This document shows positions 8,825 to 20,665 of a stretch of 64,000 nucleotides of DNA, in pieces. The notes beneath the pieces are model-generated. The model was not told the origin of the DNA, did no database searches, and saw nothing but the letters and a program-made list of their open reading frames with translations. The stretch is taken from NCBI GenBank assembly GCA_021300355.1, contig JAJTEF010000004.1:1-64000 (forward strand), written 5' to 3'. The DNA comes from Sphingomonadaceae bacterium. GTDB lineage: Bacteria; Pseudomonadota; Alphaproteobacteria; Sphingomonadales; Sphingomonadaceae. The first letter of the stretch is position 1, and each line of letters begins with the position of its first letter. The position numbers and the translations under genes were made by a program.

Positions 8825-9421
8825 TCAACCGACTGGACGTCTGGCGCGCAATGCTTGCGCCAAAGTGCCATCGTCCAGATAATCAAGCTCACCGCCAACG
8901 GGCACGCCATGCGCCAACTGGGTCAAGCGTATCGGAAATTGTTCAAGCCGTTCCGCGAGATAATGCGCGGTTGTCTGCCCCTCCAGCGTGGCGTTCATGG
9001 CTAGCACGACTTCGTCGACACCGCCTGCGGCAACGCGGGCAACCAAGCCTTCGATGTTCAAATCCTCCGGCCGAACGCCATCCAATGCAGATAACCGGCC
9101 ACCCAGCACATGATATTTTCCGGGAAATAGCCGCGAACGATCCAGCGCCCACAAATCCGATACGTCTTCGACAACACAGATCGAACGGATGTCGCGGCGC
9201 GGATCAACGCAAATGCCGCAGGGGTTGCCGGTATCGATATTCCCGCACGTGCTGCAGACGACCAGCCGTTGCTCGACCAGCTCCAGCGCACGCAAAAGCG
9301 GCAACAACACGCTTTCACGCTTTTTCATAAGGTGCAGCACAACCCGCCGTGCCGAGCGTGGACCAAGTCCGGGCAATTTCGACAATGCCTGTGCCAATGC
9401 GTCTATTTCTTGCGATGCCAT
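8825..9421 (-). CDS. recR: Recombination mediator protein RecR
   Basis: RecR acts with RecF and RecO in loading RecA at gaps. The 198-residue protein begins [20 protein letters not shown] (helix-hairpin-helix), has the zinc finger [16 protein letters not shown] near residue 56, then a Toprim domain ([13 protein letters not shown]) and the C-terminal [20 protein letters not shown]. The track ORF extends far upstream to 9934; that part is antisense to fmt and is not used. The ATG at 9421 gives the normal family length. dnaX, a common neighbour of recR, is not present here. Confidence 0.95.
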   Translation of the reverse strand: MASQEIDALAQALSKLPGLGPRSARRVVLHLMKKRESVLLPLLRALELVEQRLVVCSTCGNIDTGNPCGICVDPRRDIRSICVVEDVSDLWALDRSRLFPGKYHVLGGRLSALDGVRPEDLNIEGLVARVAAGGVDEVVLAMNATLEGQTTAHYLAERLEQFPIRLTQLAHGVPVGGELDYLDDGTLAQALRARRPVG

Positions 9422-9463
9422 GCAGTGGGTCTTAGGGGGCTTTCGAACAAAGGAAAAGTGACG

Positions 9464-10369
9464 ATGCGTCTTGCCTTCATGGGAACACCCGAATTTGCCG
9501 TGCCAGCGCTCGACGCGCTGGTTGCCGCTGGGCATGATGTGGTTGCCGTATATTCGCAGCCACCTCGCCCCGCCAACCGTGGTAAAATGCTTACCCCGTC
9601 CGCCGTGCAACAGCGTGCCGAGGAACTGGGTTTGCATATACGCTCGCCGCTGTCCCTGCGACAGGACGATGCAGCAGCGGAATTCGCAGCGCTTGACCTC
9701 GACGCCGCAATTGTCGCGGCATATGGCCTTATCCTGCCCAAATTGATCTTGGACGCGCCGCGGCATGGTTGCCTGAATATTCACGGATCGCTGCTGCCAC
9801 GCTGGCGCGGTGCTGCGCCGGTTCAGCGTGCTATTTTGGCGGGCGACGCCACAACAGGCGTCATGGTCATGCAAATGGAGGCAGGCCTCGATACCGGCCC
9901 AGTACGAGCGACAACCGAAATCGAAATCGGGCACAAGACCACGGGCATTCTCACGAGTGAGTTGGCCGAGCTTGGCGCAGAATTAATGGTGCGGGTATTA
10001 TCGGACCTCGACGCACATCCTGCCGTGCCGCAACCGGATGATGGCGTGACCTATGCCGCCAAAATCGACAAGGCAGAAACCAAATTGGATTTTTCAATGT
10101 CCGCCGAAGTGGTCGAACGACAGATACGCGCATTCAACCCCACGCCGGGTGCATGGTTCGAATTTGAAGGTGATCGATATCGTGTGCTTGCCGCCGACAT
10201 CGTTGCTGGCACCAGCACAGCCGGCACAATTTCGGACGACCAACTGACTATCGCATGCGGTGTTGATGCAATCCGTCCCACAATCATCCAACGCGCAGGT
10301 AAACCCGCAATGCCAACCGCAGACTTGCTGCGTGGCAAGGCAATCCCGGCGGGCACCATTCTGCGATGA
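9464..10369 (+). CDS. fmt: Methionyl-tRNA formyltransferase
   Basis: Fmt transfers a formyl group from 10-formyltetrahydrofolate to initiator Met-tRNA. The 301-residue protein starts [19 protein letters not shown] and contains the catalytic block [19 protein letters not shown]. The C-terminal OB-like domain ([14 protein letters not shown]) is complete. The ATG at 9464 has AAAGGAAAAG upstream. Its TGA overlaps the truA ATG by four bases (ATGA), so the two are translationally coupled. It is divergent from recR-def with 42 bases between starts. Confidence 0.97.
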   Translation: MRLAFMGTPEFAVPALDALVAAGHDVVAVYSQPPRPANRGKMLTPSAVQQRAEELGLHIRSPLSLRQDDAAAEFAALDLDAAIVAAYGLILPKLILDAPRHGCLNIHGSLLPRWRGAAPVQRAILAGDATTGVMVMQMEAGLDTGPVRATTEIEIGHKTTGILTSELAELGAELMVRVLSDLDAHPAVPQPDDGVTYAAKIDKAETKLDFSMSAEVVERQIRAFNPTPGAWFEFEGDRYRVLAADIVAGTSTAGTISDDQLTIACGVDAIRPTIIQRAGKPAMPTADLLRGKAIPAGTILR

Positions 10370-11106
10370 CTCGCTTTGCCCTCACCATCGAATTTGACGG
10401 CGGCCCCTATATGGGCTGGCAATGGCAAGACCATGGCCCTTCGGTCCAAGGCGCCATCGAAGAGGCCATATTCAAAACCACAGGCGAAAAGACATTGGTC
10501 TATAGCGCCGGCCGCACCGATGCAGGCGTCCACGCATTGGGCATGCGCGCGCATGTCGATGTCGAAAAAGGACTTTCAGCGTTTCGATTGATGGAAGCCA
10601 TCAACGCCCATTTGCGGCCGCACCCCATCGCGATATTGCATTGCGAGGAAGTCGCCCACGACTGGCACGCGCGTTACAGCTGCATTGGCCGGTCCTACCA
10701 ATATCGCATCCTCAATCGCCGCGCCTCGCTCACTTTGGAAAAGGGCCGCGTGTGGCGCGTTGGTCCGCAGCTTGATGCCGACGCAATGCACGCAGCGGCG
10801 CAAATTTTGGTGGGCGTGCATGATTTCACGACCTTCCGGTCGACTGCATGCCAATCGGCAAGCCCCGTCAAGTCGCTCGAACGGTTGAACGTCCGCCGCG
10901 AAGGACAGCATGTGATCGTCGAAGCTGCGGCCTTATCGTTCCTGCATCACCAAGTGCGGTCGATGGTCGGTTGCCTTGTGGCGGTTGGGCTTGGCCGCTG
11001 GACTGCCGACGATTTGCAAGCTGCGCTGGACGCGGCAGACCGCTCGGCCTTGGCGGAAAATGCGCCGCCCGAAGGCCTGTATTTTGTGCGGGCAATCTAC
11101 CCTTAA
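10366..11106 (+). CDS. truA: tRNA pseudouridine(38-40) synthase
   Basis: TruA isomerises uridines 38-40 in the anticodon stem-loop of many tRNAs. The 246-residue protein begins [19 protein letters not shown] and carries the catalytic aspartate in [13 protein letters not shown], followed by FTTFRS and the C-terminal [21 protein letters not shown]. All hallmarks are present and the length is normal. It overlaps fmt by four bases and ends 15 bases before the convergent alkyltransferase gene. Confidence 0.97.
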   Translation: MTRFALTIEFDGGPYMGWQWQDHGPSVQGAIEEAIFKTTGEKTLVYSAGRTDAGVHALGMRAHVDVEKGLSAFRLMEAINAHLRPHPIAILHCEEVAHDWHARYSCIGRSYQYRILNRRASLTLEKGRVWRVGPQLDADAMHAAAQILVGVHDFTTFRSTACQSASPVKSLERLNVRREGQHVIVEAAALSFLHHQVRSMVGCLVAVGLGRWTADDLQAALDAADRSALAENAPPEGLYFVRAIYP

Positions 11107-11121
11107 GCAAACAGGCGCGGG

Positions 11122-11655
11122 TTACAATAATCGTCCTTGTGCGCGTTCTTTGTCTAGCAAGGCCTGTTTGCGCTCCAGGCCATATGCAAAGCCGCCAAGA
11201 GAACCGTCACTTCGGATAACCCGGTGGCAGGGGATGAGGACAGCGACGTTATTCGCGCCATTGGCACTTCCCGCAGCACGCACGGCATTGGGGCTGCCCA
11301 CCGCAGCGGCGATATCTGTATATGTCCGTGTTTCACCGGCCGGAATGCGCTTCAGTTCGTTCCAGACAGCCTGTTGAAATGCCGTGCCGCCCACATCCAG
11401 TGGCAAGTCCGGCATGTGTGCAGGGTTCTCGATCGCTGCAATGGCGCCCGTTATCAGTTGCTCGAGCGCACTGCCCCCGGCGATGATATCTGCGTTTGGA
11501 AACCTGCGTTGCAGTGCAGCTTCGTCTTCATCGAATGACAGGCGGCAGATGCCTTTACCGGTCGCGGCAAGCAGCATCTTACCCAGCGCGGTATCAACCA
11601 CCGCCCAACGGATTGTTACCCCTGCCCCGCCATTTTTCCACGCGCTTGGCGTCAT
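11122..11655 (-). CDS. ogt: Methylated-DNA--protein-cysteine methyltransferase (Ada C-terminal type)
   Basis: This is a suicide enzyme that removes alkyl groups from O6-alkylguanine. The acceptor cysteine lies in IPCHRVIRSDGSLGGF, preceded by GTAFQQAVWNELKRIPAGETRTYTDIA, the normal catalytic half. Oddly, the N-terminus reads MTPSAWKNGGAGVTIRWAV, which corresponds to the end of the AraC-type helix-turn-helix in Ada (E. coli Ada has MTAKQFRHGG here). In frame upstream there is only a TGA at 11689-11691. The ATG at 11655 has AGGGA nine bases upstream; the track start is a TTG at 11661. The regulatory half of an Ada protein therefore seems to be absent. Confidence 0.88.
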   Translation of the reverse strand: MTPSAWKNGGAGVTIRWAVVDTALGKMLLAATGKGICRLSFDEDEAALQRRFPNADIIAGGSALEQLITGAIAAIENPAHMPDLPLDVGGTAFQQAVWNELKRIPAGETRTYTDIAAAVGSPNAVRAAGSANGANNVAVLIPCHRVIRSDGSLGGFAYGLERKQALLDKERAQGRLL

Positions 11656-11681
11656 GCCCAAATGTCCCTTTGCTATCCAGT

Positions 11682-12359
11682 TTAGCCGTCACATGCGCGG
11701 AACAACGCCAAAGTCCGCTCCCGCGCCAGATCGGCGCTTTCTTCATGATAGTCTTTCCGCCGATCCGAATTGAACCCATGATTGGCGTCGTACACAAATA
11801 TCTGCGCGGTGGGGTGCGCCTTGTCGATAAGTGCCTCTACACCCTCCATCGGGATGCCTTGGTCATATCTGCCAAAATGCGCGATTGTGGCGCATTTGGG
11901 TGTCTTATCCGCATATAATGTCGGTACGAGACTGCCATAATAGCAGCTGGCAGCCGCAAGATCATCGCTGGTGCCAGCAAGTGCCCAAGCCACCGACCCG
12001 CCATAGCAATAGCCCGTGATGAAAACGGGGCCTTTACTCTTCAACGCATCAATGCAGACCTGCGCGTCATCCAACGACTGTGCAAAGGGATGCAGATCGC
12101 GAGCCAATTCCACCGCGCGGTGATAATCGGGGCCGGTATAGGCGGCTTCAAAACCGGGATGCTCGCGATCAAAAATAGCCGGTGACAACACTTCATACCC
12201 ATCTGCGGCATATTCGTCGCACAGCTCGCGAATATGGTCCGTCACGCCAAAGATTTCCTGCACGAGCACAAGGCCACCGCGCCGCTCACCACTTGGCAAG
12301 GCATGGTAGACGGCAATTTCCGCGCCGTCCGACATTGTCATCCGAATCATTTCACCCAT
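11682..12359 (-). CDS. Dienelactone hydrolase family protein
   Basis: A 225-residue alpha/beta-hydrolase of the dienelactone hydrolase family, in which cysteine is the nucleophile. The catalytic triad can be seen: Cys in GYCYGG, Asp in GRYDQGIP and His in DANHGFN. The start MGEMIRMTMSDGAEIAVYHA has a strong GAGGAG upstream. There is no chlorocatechol or other aromatic pathway nearby, so the substrate is unknown and a general carboxylesterase role is as likely as dienelactone cleavage. It is followed after 26 bases by the alkyltransferase gene on the same strand, and is divergent from the atp operon. Confidence 0.88.
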   Translation of the reverse strand: MGEMIRMTMSDGAEIAVYHALPSGERRGGLVLVQEIFGVTDHIRELCDEYAADGYEVLSPAIFDREHPGFEAAYTGPDYHRAVELARDLHPFAQSLDDAQVCIDALKSKGPVFITGYCYGGSVAWALAGTSDDLAAASCYYGSLVPTLYADKTPKCATIAHFGRYDQGIPMEGVEALIDKAHPTAQIFVYDANHGFNSDRRKDYHEESADLARERTLALFRACDG

Positions 12360-12474
12360 CTCGGTCTCCTCTCATGCCGCATTTCAAGTGTTTTCGATTG
12401 CCGTGCAACGCCAGTTTGCACCACCAGAACAAGTTTATGGCCGCAACAATATGCAATGAACTTAATTCCCAATC

Positions 12475-12503
12475 TTGCATCGCAGCAAAAGCCCTGCTAG
12501 GCG
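12475..12503 (+). promoter_or_regulatory. Candidate promoter of the atp operon
   Basis: TTGCAT (12475-12480) is followed after exactly 17 bases by TAGGCG (12498-12503), about 79 bases before the atpH start. The -35 is good, the -10 is weak. The rest of the 220-base gap between the hydrolase gene and atpH holds nothing else I can name. Confidence 0.4.
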
Positions 12504-12581
12504 CGCGGCGACGCTAGAGACAGGGCAACCTTTCGGCTGGTTCAGCAAATACATCAGTTGTACATTTAAGGACTTCAACGC

Positions 12582-14686
<2,105 letters not shown>

Positions 14687-14694
14687 CAATCACC

Positions 14695-14755
14695 CGTCAT
14701 GCTGAACTTGTTTCAGCATCTTAATTAAGACCCTGAAACAAGTTCAGGGTGACGG
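14695..14755. repeat. Paired palindromic repeat (copy A) between atpA and atpG
   Basis: CTGAACTTGTTTCAG on the left and its exact reverse complement CTGAAACAAGTTCAG on the right lie about 14 bases apart, flanked by CGTCAT and TGACGG. Each half can also form its own small hairpin (for example GCTGAA/TTCAGC). The same element occurs at 33621-33690. It fills most of the 84-base gap between atpA and atpG. Confidence 0.9.
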
Positions 14756-14770
14756 CAAAGGGAAGAATAG

Positions 14771-15652
14771 ATGGCGTCTCTTAAGGCCCTCAAAATGCGG
14801 ATCAACTCGGTCAAGTCGACCCAGAAGATCACCAAGGCGATGAAAATGGTCGCTGCTGCGAAACTGCGTCGGGCAACCGAAGCAGCCGAAGCATCACGCC
14901 CATATGCCGAACGATTGGAAGCGGTCGTATCAAGCATCGCGTCGAAGGTAACGGTCGGTCCACAATCGCCAAAGTTGCTTGCTGGTTCAGGCAACAGCGA
15001 CGTGCATCTGTTCGTTGTCGCCACCAGCGACAAGGGCCTTGCTGGCGCATTCAACACCAATATCGTCCGTCTTGCCCGCCGTCAGGCAGAAGCATTGAAG
15101 GCCGAAGGCAAGACCGTTAAATTCTATACCATCGGAAAGAAAGGCCGCGATCAGCTCAGCCGGACGTTCCGTGGCGATATCATCCACAGCATTGAACCAG
15201 GCGATTTGGGCAAGCTCACTTACGCTGATGTGCAAGCATGGGGTGAAGATTTGACCGCACGTTTTGAAGCGGGCGAATTTGACGTCGCGCATCTGTTTTT
15301 CAGCAAGTTCGAAAACGTCCTTACGCAAACGCCAACGCAAATTCAGCTGATGCCCGTCGCTGTTACCGCCGGTGAAGGCGATGCCGTCGGCGTTTCTGCA
15401 ACGGTTGAATATGAGCCAGATGAGGAAGAAATCCTCGCTGACTTGCTGCCACGCAATGTTGCCGTTCAGCTACTTCGCGCAAACCGCGAAAATGCTGCGT
15501 CCGAGCAAGGTTCAAAAATGACCGCGATGGACAACGCAACGCGCAATGCGGGCGACATGATCAACAAGCTGACTATTCAATATAACCGCACGCGTCAGGC
15601 GGCGATTACCACTGAACTTATCGAAATTATCGCAGGCGCAGAAGCGCTTTAA
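14771..15652 (+). CDS. atpG: F-type ATP synthase gamma subunit
   Basis: The central rotor shaft of F1. The 293-residue protein begins MASLKALKMRINSVKSTQKITKAMKMVAAAKLRRA, the conserved N-terminal helix, and ends with MTAMDNATRNAGDMINKLTIQYNRTRQAAITTELIEIIAGAEAL, the conserved C-terminal helix. Both coiled-coil halves are intact. It is separated from atpA by the palindromic repeat, which could change mRNA stability or the ratio of the subunits on either side. Confidence 0.98.
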   Translation: MASLKALKMRINSVKSTQKITKAMKMVAAAKLRRATEAAEASRPYAERLEAVVSSIASKVTVGPQSPKLLAGSGNSDVHLFVVATSDKGLAGAFNTNIVRLARRQAEALKAEGKTVKFYTIGKKGRDQLSRTFRGDIIHSIEPGDLGKLTYADVQAWGEDLTARFEAGEFDVAHLFFSKFENVLTQTPTQIQLMPVAVTAGEGDAVGVSATVEYEPDEEEILADLLPRNVAVQLLRANRENAASEQGSKMTAMDNATRNAGDMINKLTIQYNRTRQAAITTELIEIIAGAEAL

Positions 15653-17260
<1,608 letters not shown>

Positions 17261-17266
17261 GCCATT

Positions 17267-17527
17267 ATGGCACTTCGTTTCGAACTCGTAACACCTGAAA
17301 AGCTCTACCGCTCGGACGACGTCTATATGGTCGTCGTTCCGGGTAGTGAGGGCGATTTCGGTGTGCTTGAGGGCCACAGCCCAATGATGAGCACGCTGCG
17401 TAACGATGCCGCGCTTGAGATTTACGCGACGCAGGGTGCGACGCCTGAGCGCCTCATCATCGCTGGCGGCTTTGCAGAAGTGAATGAGAACGGCCTGACC
17501 GTTCTGGCGGAGCGCGTCGAGGCTTAA
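17267..17527 (+). CDS. atpC: F-type ATP synthase epsilon subunit, short form
   Basis: The epsilon subunit couples gamma to the c-ring. The 86-residue protein contains the N-terminal beta-sandwich ([39 protein letters not shown]) and ends at LAERVEA. The C-terminal pair of helices that inhibits ATP hydrolysis in E. coli is absent. There is no sign of truncation by mutation, so this is the short form also seen in other alphaproteobacteria. It follows atpD by six bases and closes the operon. Confidence 0.95.
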   Translation: MALRFELVTPEKLYRSDDVYMVVVPGSEGDFGVLEGHSPMMSTLRNDAALEIYATQGATPERLIIAGGFAEVNENGLTVLAERVEA

Positions 17528-17544
17528 GCCTCACGCGTTACGTC

Positions 17545-18030
17545 TCAGGGTGCTTCGTCGCCCCAGATGCGCGCCATTTCAATATAACCATAGCGCCCTT
17601 CGGTTTCGAAGCGGCAATAGCCCTTTTCACATTCTTCGATAAGCCCGACCACACCGGGTTCAACGCGCCATGATATATGTGCGCTGGCCTCGGGCGCATC
17701 ACGCAATGCGCCAATTTCCTTACCGATGACAATCGCAGCCCGTTTCGGGCTCAACAAGCGGACATGAAACCATCCCTGCTCACCATCGGGGTCTTGAACC
17801 TTGCGCCATACGCTGTGCACCGCCACGACCTTCACGGGCAGGTTTTCGCGTTTATACACCCATGTAACGGGGAATTCAGTGCTGGGGCCCGTACGCATGC
17901 GCGCCTCTGGCTTCGAAATTGAGGCCCAATAAGGCGGCTTTTGTTGGGCCTGCCCGGCAGCAGACGCGGCACCAAAAAGCACAAGCGCCAATGCACCGCA
18001 ACGCACGATCGAATTGTGTTGATTAACCAT
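17545..18030 (-). CDS. Secreted SH3-like domain protein
   Basis: A 161-residue protein with a signal peptide (SIVRCGALALVLFGAASAAGQA) followed by two SH3-like repeats: one near ARMRTGPSTEFPVTWVYKRENLPVKVV and one near IGALRDAPEASAHISWRVEPGVVGLIEECEKGYCRFE. Bacterial SH3 domains of this kind usually bind cell-wall or protein ligands in the periplasm; the ligand here is unknown. I chose the ATG at 18030 because GGTGG lies eight bases upstream; the track start at 18081 adds a charged stretch before the signal peptide. Convergent with atpC, 17 bases between stops. Confidence 0.8.
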   Translation of the reverse strand: MVNQHNSIVRCGALALVLFGAASAAGQAQQKPPYWASISKPEARMRTGPSTEFPVTWVYKRENLPVKVVAVHSVWRKVQDPDGEQGWFHVRLLSPKRAAIVIGKEIGALRDAPEASAHISWRVEPGVVGLIEECEKGYCRFETEGRYGYIEMARIWGDEAP

Positions 18031-18126
18031 AATTTTTACCACCAGCTTCATTCTATACCGTAAGCGCGGCGCGCAGCGCAACCATCCTGTCTTGACCTTC
18101 TGATATATTCGGCTTTAGTCACTGCC

Positions 18127-19125
18127 ATGCCCGAACTTAGCCGTATTGAACGTCCATCTGTCCGCGTCACCCGCACGCTTCTTCCTGCTGTCGAAAAGCG
18201 CATGGCGGAACTGTTCGATGCGCGTTTCAATGCTGATGACACTCCCCTCACCCGTGATGCGCTTGTCGCAGCCATGGCGGACTGCGACGTGCTCGTGCCG
18301 ACTGTCACGGACACCATTGATGCCAGCATCATCGCCGCTGCCCCGCCGCGCCTGAAACTGATTGCGAGCTATGGCGCCGGGGTTAATCACATCGATCTGG
18401 CCGCAGCAAAGGCCAAGGGCATCATGGTGACGAACACGCCCGGCGTGTTTACGGACGATACCGCTGACCTGACGATGGCGCTCATTTTGAACGTCCCCCG
18501 CCGGCTTGGCGAAGGACACCGTGCCATGCGCAATGGTGAATGGAGCGGCTGGAGCCCGACCGGCATGCTGGGGCACCGCATTGGTGGCAAGACGCTTGGC
18601 ATCATTGGTCTTGGCCGTATCGGGGAGGCCGTAGCCATGCGCGCCAAGGCATTTGGCATGAATATCATTTACAACAAACGCAGCCGTTTGCCCGCCAGCG
18701 TTGAGGATGAACTGGGCGTCACGTTCGAACCCGACATCGACCGGCTGGTGGCCCGTTCGGACATCATCACGCTGCACTGCCCGCTAACGGCAGACACAGA
18801 TAAAATCATCAACGCCGATCGCATCGCGCACATGAAACCCAACGCCTATGTCATCAACAGCTCACGCGGTGAATTGATCGATGAAGACGCATTGATCGAG
18901 GCGCTGCAAAGTGGTCGTATTGCGGGCGCAGGGCTTGATGTGTACACGCATGAACCTGCCGTAGACTCACGGTTCCTCAGCATACCCAACGCGGTGCTAC
19001 TCCCGCATTTGGGCAGTGCGACAGTCGAGGGACGCGAAGCATCGGGCGAGCGCGTGATTACAAATATCCGCGTATGGGCCGACGGCCACCGACCGCCCGA
19101 TCAGGTGCTTGAGGGCTGGCAATAA
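18127..19125 (+). CDS. D-2-hydroxyacid dehydrogenase (glyoxylate/hydroxypyruvate reductase-like)
   Basis: An NAD(P)-dependent D-isomer-specific 2-hydroxyacid dehydrogenase of 332 residues. The Rossmann motif GIIGLGRIGEAVA, the substrate arginine in NSSRGELID, the glutamate in THEPAV and the catalytic histidine in LLPHLGSATVE are all present. The family includes glyoxylate/hydroxypyruvate reductases and D-glycerate dehydrogenases; the block ASYGAGVNHIDLAAA is typical of these. The exact substrate cannot be read from the sequence. Divergent from the SH3 gene; an amt gene follows after 101 bases. Confidence 0.9.
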   Translation: MPELSRIERPSVRVTRTLLPAVEKRMAELFDARFNADDTPLTRDALVAAMADCDVLVPTVTDTIDASIIAAAPPRLKLIASYGAGVNHIDLAAAKAKGIMVTNTPGVFTDDTADLTMALILNVPRRLGEGHRAMRNGEWSGWSPTGMLGHRIGGKTLGIIGLGRIGEAVAMRAKAFGMNIIYNKRSRLPASVEDELGVTFEPDIDRLVARSDIITLHCPLTADTDKIINADRIAHMKPNAYVINSSRGELIDEDALIEALQSGRIAGAGLDVYTHEPAVDSRFLSIPNAVLLPHLGSATVEGREASGERVITNIRVWADGHRPPDQVLEGWQ

Positions 19126-19226
19126 GCAATTTTCTTTCGATTGCGGTAAGTTAGCCGTAATTTTGTGCCTTGAGGCTTTGTTACGCCGCGCCTAGAGACG
19201 TGGCAAATAAGCGGGCGGGGGAAATT

Positions 19227-20537
19227 ATGATCCAGAAATTTGTGCAGTCAGCGCTGGTTTTAAGCGCAGCCATGTCAGCGCCAGCGATGGCACAGACCGG
19301 CATGGTCGCTATCCCTGAAACCAATAGCGGCGATAGCGCGTGGATTTTGACCGCATCGGCACTCGTGCTGATGATGACGCTTCCTGGCCTTGCGCTTTTT
19401 TACGGCGGATTGGTCCGCGCCAAAAACTTCTTATCGGTCCTCGTTCAATGCGGCGCGATTGCCGCTATTGCCTCGGTCATCTGGATTGTCATTGGCTACA
19501 GCCTCGCCTTTTCCGTGGGCGGCAACGGCTTCATTGGCTCGCTTGAAAATGTCATGTTCAATGGCTTGCTCGATTCTGTCCGTGAGGGGCAGACAACCGG
19601 CGAGCTTGCCTTTGCGCTGTTCCAGATGACATTTGCCATCATCACCCCTGCCCTGATCGTCGGTGCATGGGTTGAACGCGCCCGCTTTGGCTGGGTGGTG
19701 GCGTTCAGCGCCTTATGGTCGCTGTTGATTTATGTTCCCGTGACCCGCTGGGTTTGGGGCAGCGGCTTTCTGGCCGACCAGGGCGTCATCGATTTCGCCG
19801 GCGGCATTGTTGTGCACACCACGGCTGGTATTTCAGCGCTGGTTGTTGCGCTCATGCTTGGAAAGCGCATTGGCTTTCCCAGAACGCTTATGCTCCCGCA
19901 TAGCCCCGCACTCACGGTAGCCGGTGCCGGCCTGCTCTGGGTCGGCTGGTTTGGTTTCAACGGCGGATCGGCTTTGGCCGCAAATGACGCTGCCGCCAGC
20001 GCGATTATCAACACCCATGTCGGGGCTTCAGTGGCAGCGATTGTCTGGTTGATGATTGAACGTATCAAGGTCGGCAAAGCCACCGCAGTCGGCTTTGCAA
20101 CGGGTGCAGTCGCTGGCCTTGCGACGATCACACCGGCAGCAGGGGTGATCGGCCCCGGCGGCGCAATAATTCTCGGCATATTGGCAGGCGTCGTCTGCTT
20201 CTGGTTTGTTGGCCTTGTCAAAGGCACGCTGAAAATCGATGACTCGCTCGACGTTTTTGCCGTCCACGGTATCGGCGGGATACTTGGTTCCGTCCTGCTG
20301 GCGGTCTTTGCAAGTGAGGCGCTTGGCGGCGCTGGCTATGCCGAAGGTGCGGGAATGGCATCGCAATTGTGGGTTCAGGTGACGGCCGTGGCCATCGTCG
20401 GCGCCTATTCCGCCGTGGTGACCCTCATCATCGGCTATCTGGTGTCGATGGTCGTACCGATGCGTGTCAGCGAAGATCAGGAGCGCGATGGGCTTGATAT
20501 TTCAAGCCACGGCGAACGCGCTTGGGATTTGGATTAA
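19227..20537 (+). CDS. amtB: Ammonium transporter (Amt family)
   Basis: An inner-membrane channel for ammonium/ammonia. The 436-residue protein has a cleavable signal sequence (FVQSALVLSAAMSAPAMAQ) and then about eleven membrane helices, with conserved blocks PGLALFYGGLVRAKN, RWVWGSGFLADQGVIDFAGG and VHTTAGISALV, and the pore histidine region DVFAVHGIGGILGSVL. The start at 19227 has GGGGGAAA upstream; the track start at 19170 gives no signal peptide. glnK, which usually accompanies amtB, is not adjacent on either side, so post-translational control would have to come from a PII protein encoded elsewhere. Confidence 0.95.
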   Translation: MIQKFVQSALVLSAAMSAPAMAQTGMVAIPETNSGDSAWILTASALVLMMTLPGLALFYGGLVRAKNFLSVLVQCGAIAAIASVIWIVIGYSLAFSVGGNGFIGSLENVMFNGLLDSVREGQTTGELAFALFQMTFAIITPALIVGAWVERARFGWVVAFSALWSLLIYVPVTRWVWGSGFLADQGVIDFAGGIVVHTTAGISALVVALMLGKRIGFPRTLMLPHSPALTVAGAGLLWVGWFGFNGGSALAANDAAASAIINTHVGASVAAIVWLMIERIKVGKATAVGFATGAVAGLATITPAAGVIGPGGAIILGILAGVVCFWFVGLVKGTLKIDDSLDVFAVHGIGGILGSVLLAVFASEALGGAGYAEGAGMASQLWVQVTAVAIVGAYSAVVTLIIGYLVSMVVPMRVSEDQERDGLDISSHGERAWDLD

Positions 20538-20608
20538 GCCGCCGCTGACTTGGCCTAATGCATCAGCGCATATGGGCTGACCGGCTTCGGCAACGTAATG
20601 CTACATAG

Positions 20609-20638
20609 CCCTTGATCGCGTTGCTACGCGACCAAGGG
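20609..20638. terminator. Hairpin between convergent amt and nitronate monooxygenase-like genes
   Basis: CCCTTGATCGCG-TTGCTA-CGCGACCAAGGG forms a 12-bp stem with one G-U wobble and a 6-base loop. It lies between two convergent stops, so it could serve both strands, but no run of T follows. Confidence 0.5.
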
Positions 20639-20665
20639 CAATTTCTTGTAAATGTAAACTTAGGG

